From positions 1,167 through 15,266 of the forward strand of contig DPVV01000495.1 of the NCBI GenBank assembly GCA_003526525.1: DNA of 14,100 bases, read 5' to 3'. The translations under genes were made by a program, and so were the position numbers. This document shows, in pieces, positions 1-5,953 of the stretch (position 1 is the stretch's first letter; the number at the start of each line of letters is the position of its first letter). The notes under the pieces were generated by a model. That model made no database searches. It saw only the letters and a program-made list of their open reading frames with translations, and was not told the origin of the DNA. This DNA is from Lachnoclostridium phytofermentans. GTDB lineage: Bacteria > Bacillota > Clostridia > Lachnospirales > Lachnospiraceae.

Positions 1-1472
1 TTTAATACAACTACTGATTTCACCCAAGCTACCCATTTATCTAGGATCTGTTTTGCCTTCACATCTTTTGTCTTATAATAATATTCTGCAACACGTTGCA
101 TTGACCATGCCTGGAAACCAAACCAAGTGTTACTTCCTGGATCTTTATAAACTGGGTTTTCTTCGTAGCCCATTCCATAGAATGTAGCGGTACCAGCTGG
201 CCAAGCTTCATAACGTCCATTTCTAGAGTTACTAGCACCACCGGCAATTGCACCTTCTGATGATTGTAACCATTGATAAAATTCAAGCTGTCTATTAAGA
301 CTTGTTGCCCAGTCAGCTTGTCCATTTGTGGTCTTTGGTTTAAACTTTGAATTCTGAGATAAAATCCAAGCTGCCATAGGATTTTGATAGCCAAAGTGGT
401 TATGGCTAGATCCAATAATCCATGCCCAGTCAGCTGTAATTCCGCCGCCCCAAGCATAATACCAGGATAATAGATAATGAGATGCATCATATCCTGTACC
501 AGCAACTGTAGAATTACCTATTTTTCTAAAATACTTATCAAACATAGAATAACGAAGATAATCGCCCATCATCGTAGCTTTTGATGAATAAGTATCAATA
601 TTAACGTTATAATCTTTCGCCCATTCACTTGCCCAATAAGCAGCCTGAATAGCTCTTGCATCTGCATCTGGTGCATCCGTATACTTAAATTGCTGTGCAT
701 AGGAACTATCGCCAGTGAATAAGTCGAGGAAACCATTCGGTCCACCATATTTCATTGCATCCCAACATGGCTGAGGAATTGTTTCCCAAGTTGATTCCTG
801 TTCTCCACGTTGGAAGGTGTTGATATAGGATGGTGCCGTGGTTCCGTCTCCCCTAGAACCAAATCCATACCAGTTATCAACATCTAGTAACCAGTGCATG
901 CCATAGATTGTATTCCGACCATAAGCTGCAACAAGCTGTGACCAAATTGGGTCACTACCAACAGGAGCACCCGTATCGAGCTTAGCTGGGTATTGACTAG
1001 GATCCTGATACTCAGGTGCATAAGTTGCAGGCTTGCTCGGTGTATACTTACTCATACTAGTTGGCGGTTGATCTGCATCAGTTGGAATCATATATTTTTC
1101 TGTTACATTCCATGCAGTTCCATATCCTGAAAAGTCACCAGTAAATTTACCATACATAGCTTCAAGCCATATGTAGTAACTCATTGCCTCACTGGTAGTT
1201 ACATGACCATAATCAGGAGCTTCTACGATCATAGTTTCAATGGAATGATATGGAATCCCCTTAGGACTAAAATATCCGTTCTTTGGGTTTTTAATATCCG
1301 ACCATAAGTCCATAAAACGTTGCTCATAGGTTCCCCTTGCTGCTACCGCTTCTAAAGATTGTTCAGTTTCCCCGGCCAAAGCAGATGTTTTTCCTACCTG
1401 AGGAACTAGAGTAACTACCATTGCAGCTGTCATAATGGCTGCTGCCACTCTCTTGTAGATACGTTTTTGCAT
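1..1472 (-). CDS. Secreted GH48 exocellulase, 5' part (3' end beyond window)
   Basis: Reading from an ATG at 1472, 490 codons stay open to the left edge, so the gene is truncated only by the window. Residues 1-33 are a Sec signal peptide: KR-rich start, hydrophobic [13 protein letters not shown] core, and an ALA cleavage site at 31-33. The rest matches glycoside hydrolase family 48, processive enzymes that release cellobiose from cellulose chain ends. [13 protein letters not shown] (84-96) places Glu84 and Glu95 eleven residues apart, as Glu44 and Glu55 are in CelF; Glu55 is the proton donor there. Further family blocks include [14 protein letters not shown] near 192-205 and a [10 protein letters not shown] stretch at 265-274, which I believe holds the proposed base. 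The visible part covers about three quarters of a usual 630-650-residue catalytic module. Any CBM or dockerin would lie outside, so free versus cellulosomal cannot be decided. AAGGAGGG sits about 6 bases before the ATG. GH48 genes often neighbour GH9 genes in clostridia, but that side is not visible. Confidence 0.95.
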   Translation of the reverse strand, partial: MQKRIYKRVAAAIMTAAMVVTLVPQVGKTSALAGETEQSLEAVAARGTYEQRFMDLWSDIKNPKNGYFSPKGIPYHSIETMIVEAPDYGHVTTSEAMSYYIWLEAMYGKFTGDFSGYGTAWNVTEKYMIPTDADQPPTSMSKYTPSKPATYAPEYQDPSQYPAKLDTGAPVGSDPIWSQLVAAYGRNTIYGMHWLLDVDNWYGFGSRGDGTTAPSYINTFQRGEQESTWETIPQPCWDAMKYGGPNGFLDLFTGDSSYAQQFKYTDAPDADARAIQAAYWASEWAKDYNVNIDTYSSKATMMGDYLRYSMFDKYFRKIGNSTVAGTGYDASHYLLSWYYAWGGGITADWAWIIGSSHNHFGYQNPMAAWILSQNSKFKPKTTNGQADWATSLNRQLEFYQWLQSSEGAIAGGASNSRNGRYEAWPAGTATFYGMGYEENPVYKDPGSNTWFGFQAWSMQRVAEYYYKTKDVKAKQILDKWVAWVKSVVVL

Positions 1473-1487
1473 ACAAAACCCTCCTTA

Positions 1488-1538
1488 TTAATTAACTCTC
1501 CACGTCAATGATATAAGGCATCTGAACGCATTTCTCAT
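1488..1538 (-). CDS. Possible 16-codon leader peptide upstream of the GH48 gene
   Basis: A short frame, MRNAFRCLISLTWRVN, begins at ATG 1538 and stops at TAA 1490-1488. AAAGGA lies 8 bases before its ATG, a well-spaced ribosome binding site. The stop is followed at once by TAA and GGAGGG, the ribosome binding site of the GH48 gene, so a ribosome ending here would sit on the downstream start region. That layout would fit translational coupling or a leader peptide. The peptide resembles nothing I know and the frame is short enough to be chance. Coding is an inference from position only. Confidence 0.3.
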   Translation of the reverse strand: MRNAFRCLISLTWRVN

Positions 1539-1614
1539 CCCTTCCTTCCTTTGCAAAAATTTTCAAATTTATATATCAATTGATCTGAAGGTTCTTAATA
1601 GAATAAGATTAGTG

Positions 1615-1643
1615 ATTCTACTAGGTTTTTTTACAAAATTCAA
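1615..1643 (-). promoter_or_regulatory. Candidate sigma-A promoter, GH48-proximal
   Basis: On the minus strand TTGAAT (1643-1638), a 17-bp spacer and TAGAAT (1620-1615) match 4/6 and 5/6 of the sigma-A consensus. The start of transcription would fall near 1608, giving a leader of about 136 nt that includes the possible leader peptide. Such matches are common in AT-rich DNA. Confidence 0.35.
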
Positions 1644-1804
1644 CGTTTCTCTCATATTTGCTTTATGCAGACTTATGCATAAATAATATGATTTTAATTC
1701 AATATATATTCAAGACAATTACGTCAATTATTTAACAACATCTTGTTTTCCAATGTTTCGTCTGTAATCTATATTTATATATCAAACTTGTCTATATACT
1801 CTGA

Positions 1805-1833
1805 ATACTATCATTATTTCCATTTTATGTCAA
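1805..1833 (-). promoter_or_regulatory. Candidate sigma-A promoter, GH48-distal
   Basis: TTGACA (1833-1828), a 17-bp spacer and TAGTAT (1810-1805) on the minus strand. The -35 is perfect and the -10 matches 4/6. Use of this site would give a leader of about 325 nt. It competes with the proximal candidate at 1615-1643; the sequence alone does not choose between them. Confidence 0.35.
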
Positions 1834-1927
1834 TTACAAGTAAAAGGTATTTTTTTGTTCAACATGCATAAAAAAAATGTCAATTTTTAAAAATGAGATA
1901 TCAATTAATTCTCTTTTATAAAATAGG

Positions 1928-1941
1928 GCGAAACTTTTCGC
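1928..1941. promoter_or_regulatory. 14-bp perfect palindrome, possible operator
   Basis: GCGAAA-CT-TTTCGC is a perfect inverted repeat with 6-bp arms and a 2-bp centre, GC-rich for its surroundings. It lies about 95 bp upstream of the distal candidate promoter and about 455 bp upstream of the GH48 start. It has no T-tract, so it is not a terminator. A transcription-factor site is the likely role, but no regulator family can be assigned. Confidence 0.35.
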
Positions 1942-2020
1942 ATAAAAGATATCTAGATTTCATATAAGTGAAGTAAAAAAGTAATTCATCTTTTTCATAA
2001 ATTGAAATCTATTTATTATA

Positions 2021-2067
2021 AAAAAAAAGAAAAACTGTTGCATTCGTTACCTGTGCAACAGTTTTTC
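2021..2067 (-). terminator. Intrinsic terminator of htpG
   Basis: The arms 2029-2042 and 2054-2067 form a 14-bp perfect stem (core ACTGTTGCA/TGCAACAGT) with an 11-nt loop. On the minus strand the stem is followed by eight T residues (2028-2021). It begins 14 bp after the htpG stop, the classic rho-independent layout, and separates htpG from the GH48 unit. Confidence 0.92.
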
Positions 2068-2081
2068 ATATAAATATTTTT

Positions 2082-4115
2082 TTATTTCGTTAAGAGCATT
2101 AATATCTCGTTGCTTCTTTCAATGAAATTCGTCATAGCTTCTGGTGCTAATGGCTTATGAGCAAGATAAGCAAGGTCATATAATTGCTCACAGATCATAT
2201 CGGTATGCTCAGCAGAATTGTTATCTAATACATACTGAACTAACTTGTTATTGGCATTTAAGATTAGGTTTTCAGTTGGCCCGAATGCAGATGGGTCCAT
2301 GCCATACATATTATACATTTTCATCATATCCTGCATTCTACGGCTCTCCTCTGATAAAGTAATCATGGAGGAAACCTTTGCATCTTTTAATTTCACAACC
2401 TTAACTTCTAATTTATCTTTCTTTAATGCCTTCTTAAATACTTCTGTCAGACTGTCCTTTTTCTTGTCCAGTTCCTTGTTTTCTTCCTCAGAAGAATTCT
2501 CTGTCATTGTCGCATTAATATCAGCGTCAATTCTTTGGAAACGAATCTTTTCATCGGATTGCTCTAATTGAGTGATAAAAGGCTGATCGATATTATGTGT
2601 CATAAACACAGCATCAATACCAGCATCCTTAAACATTTTAATGTATTGGCTCTGTTGCTGTTCATCGGTTACATAATACACCGTATCCTTCTTCTCTTCT
2701 TTTGGTTCGCCCGCAGATTCGGAATTCGTTTCTTCAACCTCTGCTTTTACTTCTTCTGTATTCTCTTCGCCATTTAATTTCTTAGCAGCTTCCATATACT
2801 CTGGAAGTGTTACATACTTTTTCTCTAAGTTCTTAAAGATAATAAAATCCTTCATTTTTTCACGGAATTTTTCATCCTTTAAGCAACCGTATTTAATGAA
2901 TGGGCTTAAATCGTCCCAATATTTCTCATAATTTTCACGTTCTACCTTATACATTCCAGATAACTTATCTGCTACCTTCTTCGTAATGTAATCGGAAATC
3001 TTCTTTACAAAACCATCATTTTGTAAAGCACTTCTTGATACGTTAAGTGGTAGGTCTGGACAATCGATAACACCCTTAAGAAGCATTAAGAATTCTGGAA
3101 TAACTTCCTTAATGTTATCTGCGATAAATACCTGGTTGCTGTATAATTTAATTGTTCCTTCCATACTATCATACTCTGTATTAATCTTAGGGAAGTATAG
3201 GATACCCTTTAAGTTAAATGGATAGTCCATATTGAGGTGTATCCAGAATAATGGCTCTTTATAATCGTGGAATACCTGACGGTAAAATTCCTTGTAATCT
3301 TCCTCTGTACATTCATTTGGATGCTTTGTCCATAATGGTTCTGGATTGTTAAGTGGCTTTGGCCCCTTCTTTTCTTTCTTTGTTTCTGCTTCCTTACCAT
3401 CTTCTGTAACCTCTGCATCAACAATAACATCTTCCGTTACTTCGGATTCTATTTCTGTGGTCTCTTCTGGCTCTTCTTTTGCATTTTCATTTTTAAAGTA
3501 AATTGGTACTGGCATAAAGGAACAGTATTTCTCAATTACTTCCTTCGCACGGTATTCATTGGAGAATTCATAACTATCTTTATTTAAATAAAGAGTAATC
3601 TTTGTTCCTCTTTCAGCCTTATCTCCTTCTCCCATCTGGAAGTTGAGTCCTTCTTCTGATTCCCAGTGAACAGCTTTTGCACCTTCCTGCCAAGATAAGG
3701 TATCAATCGTTACCTTATGAGCTACCATGAAGGCAGAATAGAATCCAAGACCAAAATGACCGATAATTTGATCTTCATTAGCCTTGTCCTTATACTTATT
3801 TAAGAAATCCTGTGCTCCGGAGAAAGCAATCTGGTTGATGTATTCTTTTACTTCATCTGCAGTCATACCAACGCCGTTATCAATAAAGGTTAAAGTCTTT
3901 TCTTCCGGATTTACAAGAACATTGATTTTAAACTCTTCCCCTTCTGGTATAGAGAATTCGCCAATAATATTAAGCTTCTTAAGCTTAGTAATCGCATCAC
4001 AGCCATTTGATATTAATTCACGGAAAAAAATGTCGTGATCGGAATACAACCACTTCTTAATAATCGGGAAAATATTCTCGGAATTAATTGATAAATTACC
4101 TCTTTCCATACTCAT
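2082..4115 (-). CDS. htpG: Hsp90-family chaperone HtpG with two acidic insertions
   Basis: Cytosolic ATP-dependent chaperone of 677 residues; bacterial HtpG is usually about 620-640. The N-terminal GHKL ATPase domain shows the catalytic Glu in RELISNGCDA (Glu33, Asn37), the DNGVGM loop (79-84) and the GHFGLGFYSAF lid motif (119-129). The middle domain has LPLNVSR (355-361), whose Arg361 matches the ATP-contacting arginine. A methionine-rich helix, MQDMMKMYNMYGM (594-606), lies in the C-terminal dimerisation domain near the client-contact region of E. coli HtpG. The extra length is two low-complexity Glu/Lys/Thr stretches: about 210-256, at the N/M junction where eukaryotic Hsp90 has its charged linker, and about 447-477 in the middle domain. 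ATG 4115 is chosen because AAGGAG lies 10 bases upstream; the ATG two codons later would have 16. It has its own promoter, CIRCE and terminator, so it is transcribed alone. Confidence 0.97.
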   Translation of the reverse strand: MSMERGNLSINSENIFPIIKKWLYSDHDIFFRELISNGCDAITKLKKLNIIGEFSIPEGEEFKINVLVNPEEKTLTFIDNGVGMTADEVKEYINQIAFSGAQDFLNKYKDKANEDQIIGHFGLGFYSAFMVAHKVTIDTLSWQEGAKAVHWESEEGLNFQMGEGDKAERGTKITLYLNKDSYEFSNEYRAKEVIEKYCSFMPVPIYFKNENAKEEPEETTEIESEVTEDVIVDAEVTEDGKEAETKKEKKGPKPLNNPEPLWTKHPNECTEEDYKEFYRQVFHDYKEPLFWIHLNMDYPFNLKGILYFPKINTEYDSMEGTIKLYSNQVFIADNIKEVIPEFLMLLKGVIDCPDLPLNVSRSALQNDGFVKKISDYITKKVADKLSGMYKVERENYEKYWDDLSPFIKYGCLKDEKFREKMKDFIIFKNLEKKYVTLPEYMEAAKKLNGEENTEEVKAEVEETNSESAGEPKEEKKDTVYYVTDEQQQSQYIKMFKDAGIDAVFMTHNIDQPFITQLEQSDEKIRFQRIDADINATMTENSSEEENKELDKKKDSLTEVFKKALKKDKLEVKVVKLKDAKVSSMITLSEESRRMQDMMKMYNMYGMDPSAFGPTENLILNANNKLVQYVLDNNSAEHTDMICEQLYDLAYLAHKPLAPEAMTNFIERSNEILMLLTK

Positions 4116-4214
4116 GAAAAAAACACTCCTTTTATCTTTTATTTATCATTGATAAGCATTAGCCCTTGCATGATAATGCACGTCCAATGCATGATAGTCA
4201 ACTCGTTGTATATT

Positions 4215-4243
4215 ACTATAATACGAGGTATCTAAAATGTCAA
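4215..4243 (-). promoter_or_regulatory. Sigma-A promoter of htpG
   Basis: TTGACA (4243-4238), a 17-bp spacer and TATAGT (4220-4215) on the minus strand match 6/6 and 5/6 of the sigma-A consensus. Transcription would start near 4208, giving a leader of about 93 nt. That leader contains a 9-nt direct repeat, TGCATGATA on the plus strand, at 4167-4175 and 4188-4196. The CIRCE operator ends 6 bp upstream of the -35. Confidence 0.85.
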
Positions 4244-4249
4244 GAAAAA

Positions 4250-4276
4250 TTAGCACTCATTAGTAATGAGTGCTAA
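4250..4276. promoter_or_regulatory. CIRCE element (HrcA operator), also a hairpin after the DUF5721-like gene
   Basis: TTAGCACTC-N9-GAGTGCTAA is an exact match to the CIRCE consensus, the operator of the heat-shock repressor HrcA. The inverted repeat extends inward to 13-bp arms around one central base. It lies 6 bp upstream of the htpG -35, so HrcA should repress htpG until heat stress. Read as RNA from the upstream gene, the same bases form an 11-bp stem with a 5-nt loop followed by UUUUU, three bases after that gene's stop codon, so it may also end that transcript. The operator role is near certain from the motif; the terminator role is inferred. Confidence 0.93.
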
Positions 4277-4279
4277 CAA

Positions 4280-4774
4280 TTATTCTTCATATGCTATTTC
4301 ATTGCTTTTTAGGAATTTCATTACTTGTTCATCCCAGGCATAATCTAATGATTTGTCTAAGGAAAATGTCTTTTTTCCTGTTCCAGTTACTACATGTAAT
4401 TCACTGTTTTCATATCGAGTGTGTAAGTACAATCCGGTAACCTCGCTGCTATCTAATAAAACACCCTGGTTTGTCAATACCGATTCAATTGCTTTTTGAG
4501 ATAGCATAAGACTAATCTGAAAGGATAACGGTGTTTTATTCCCTTTTACAATCTGATAAGCAAATGGTCTGACTTCACTCCATTTCGCGTGTGTTCTACT
4601 TCCCAAGGATTCAAGTTCTTCCGTACTATAATAATCACGGTTTAATTTTCCGTTCATTTCAAACCTCTGGAAGGTATGGATGATTACATCAGAAACTAAA
4701 AAAGCATCAAACACATTCTGAATCAGTAATTTAGACATGAAGCCTTTGACATCAACGATCTTTAATGATTTCAT
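4280..4774 (-). CDS. Small conserved protein of unknown function (DUF5721-like)
   Basis: A 164-residue soluble protein with no signal peptide or membrane segment. The opening KSLKIVDVKGFMSKLL, the central WSEVRPFAYQIVKGNKTPLSF stretch and the end SLDYAWDEQVMKFLKSNEI resemble what I recall of DUF5721, a family of about 160 residues found mostly in Lachnospiraceae. The family name is a moderate-confidence recollection and no function is known. No catalytic motif is visible; the alternating hydrophobic pattern in the C-terminal half suggests a compact alpha/beta fold. AGAGG lies 6 bases before the ATG. A GC-rich mini-hairpin (4790-4802) sits just before that site. The gene ends 3 bp from the CIRCE element, so readthrough could link it to htpG, although the CIRCE hairpin plus T5 should limit this. 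Confidence 0.8.
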   Translation of the reverse strand: MKSLKIVDVKGFMSKLLIQNVFDAFLVSDVIIHTFQRFEMNGKLNRDYYSTEELESLGSRTHAKWSEVRPFAYQIVKGNKTPLSFQISLMLSQKAIESVLTNQGVLLDSSEVTGLYLHTRYENSELHVVTGTGKKTFSLDKSLDYAWDEQVMKFLKSNEIAYEE

Positions 4775-4906
4775 GCAAACCTCTATTCTGGCGCAGCGCG
4801 CCTTTCATTTGAAAACAACTTGTGCATCTGTACGAGTTGCCATGGGAGGAATGCCATATTAGAGACATTCTTCCGTGTGATGTAGGCTTACTCTTCACAC
4901 TTCACT
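4775..4906. other. Short spacer with two hairpins
   Basis: Between the TraX-like gene and the DUF5721-like gene there are two inverted repeats. One is GTGTGA (4875-4880) with TCACAC (4895-4900), shortly after the TraX stop but without a T-tract, so at best a weak terminator. The other is GGCGC-AGC-GCGCC (4790-4802), a very GC-rich 5-bp stem just upstream of the ribosome binding site of the next gene. No convincing promoter was found. Confidence 0.4.
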
Positions 4907-5650
4907 TTAGCTTAAGAACTGATAAATTCCTTGTAGAATTACCAAATGTAATGGATAGAAAATATAGAAGGCATATTGGAACCGTTTTGTGCCACGCTCG
5001 CCATTATAATAATATAAAAATGGTGCCGCTAAGATTGCCATAAACTCAACACCTCCGCGGAAAAATCCAACGAGAAGGATAAATAGTAGCATACGTAGAT
5101 TTCGATTCCCATAAGCTAAATAAAACCCTACAATTAGTAAGACACCATAGCCTAATTCAAAATAGTCAGGACGAATTAGATACAATAACCCTGTACCGCC
5201 AACAATCGTCAATACGCCAAGTATGGTCATCCACATTGTATTTCCAAGCATTCGATTCTTAATATAATCATAAATCATAATAGTTAATAAACCAATTGCT
5301 AGTGTAAAGAAAACGTTTTGTCTAAATAAAAGGATAGTTAAATTCGTATTCGGGAATCCCCAAAAAGCATAATCATAAGGAATTTCGGAAATTACTGCAA
5401 AAAGAAGCAAACGATTCAAATACTTTATTCTGTTTCTTGTGTGAAAAAATCCTTCCACAATTAAAAATGCAAATATCGGAAATGCAATTCTTCCTATACT
5501 TCTCCCTATTACATACCATGTAACATCTAAATTATAATCTATCAGAGTTATATGAAATAATGGAATAGTATTCCTTGGCACAAAAATTGTGGTGAAATGG
5601 TCAATTAGCATGGTAATACATGCAATAAGTTTTAAGGTAACACTATTCAA
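4907..5650 (-). CDS. TraX-family integral membrane protein
   Basis: A 247-residue polytopic membrane protein with about seven or eight hydrophobic segments, roughly at 4-20, 50-68, 78-95, 112-130, 139-158, 164-180, 186-212 and 226-244. TraX-family hallmarks are the opening [13 protein letters not shown] (7-18 or so), [19 protein letters not shown] (53-71), YNGERG (215-220) and the closing [15 protein letters not shown]-plasmid TraX N-acetylates pilin; chromosomal homologues are widespread in Firmicutes, where their acyltransferase substrates are unknown. The start is TTG at 5650, with AAAGGA 7 bases upstream; the first internal ATG (residue 14) would cut into the first membrane segment and remove the family motif. 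No conjugation gene is nearby, so pilin modification is unlikely. No strong promoter or terminator was seen; readthrough from the GlgX-like gene is possible. Confidence 0.88.
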   Translation of the reverse strand: MNSVTLKLIACITMLIDHFTTIFVPRNTIPLFHITLIDYNLDVTWYVIGRSIGRIAFPIFAFLIVEGFFHTRNRIKYLNRLLLFAVISEIPYDYAFWGFPNTNLTILLFRQNVFFTLAIGLLTIMIYDYIKNRMLGNTMWMTILGVLTIVGGTGLLYLIRPDYFELGYGVLLIVGFYLAYGNRNLRMLLFILLVGFFRGGVEFMAILAAPFLYYYNGERGTKRFQYAFYIFYPLHLVILQGIYQFLS

Positions 5651-5790
5651 TGTTGTAGTCCTTTCTTTTCATGTCTACTGTATTTCTTTTATATCTTGCT
5701 TTTATATTTTTTTATATCTTTCAATTACAATTATCTTTTAAGGTTCTTCTTTACCAATGTAAAATATCTATTAATATATTGATGTATTAC

Positions 5791-5912
5791 TTTTAATGTC
5801 TTGCTTTTAATGTCTTGTTTTTTATGTTTTGTTTTTTATGTTTTGTTTTTTATGTTTTAATGTTTTGTTTTTTATGTTTTAATGTTTTGTTTTTTATGTT
5901 TTAATGTTTTGT
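5791..5912. repeat. T-rich tandem repeat, 14-bp and 22-bp units
   Basis: Seven contiguous units lie in the 303-bp spacer between the GlgX-like and TraX genes. Units 1-2 (5791-5818) are TTTTAATGTCTTG plus C or T. Units 3-4 (5819-5846) are identical copies of TTTTTATGTTTTGT. Units 5-7 (5847-5912) are identical 22-bp copies, the same 14-mer with TTTTAATG-type material inserted. The exactness of the last copies points to recent slippage or recombination. The tract is untranslated; plus-strand frames across it are artefacts. The rest of the spacer is AT-rich with no clear terminator or promoter. Confidence 0.9.
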
Positions 5913-5953
5913 TTTTAATATTTTATCAATCAATACATCAACCCATTATCGCT

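Larger units (their letters stand above)
1473..2028. other. Long AT-rich leader and promoter region of the GH48 gene
   Basis: This spacer of about 550 bp between the htpG terminator and the GH48 start holds no gene except the possible 16-codon leader. It is very AT-rich and contains two candidate sigma-A promoters, a 14-bp perfect palindrome at 1928-1941, and short palindromes such as ATCAATTGAT at 1575-1584 and TTATGCATAA at 1673-1682. Its length and several dyads suggest a regulated promoter, as expected for a cellulase gene. No known operator consensus could be matched. Confidence 0.5.

Noticed and set aside
59..505. A 148-codon minus-strand open frame within the cellulase region
   Set aside because: It lies in another frame of the GH48 gene, whose frame carries the family motifs and signal peptide from 1472 to the edge.
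4822..5043. A 73-codon plus-strand open frame near the end of the TraX gene
   Set aside because: It overlaps the TraX coding region antisense, has no recognisable protein features and no good ribosome binding site.
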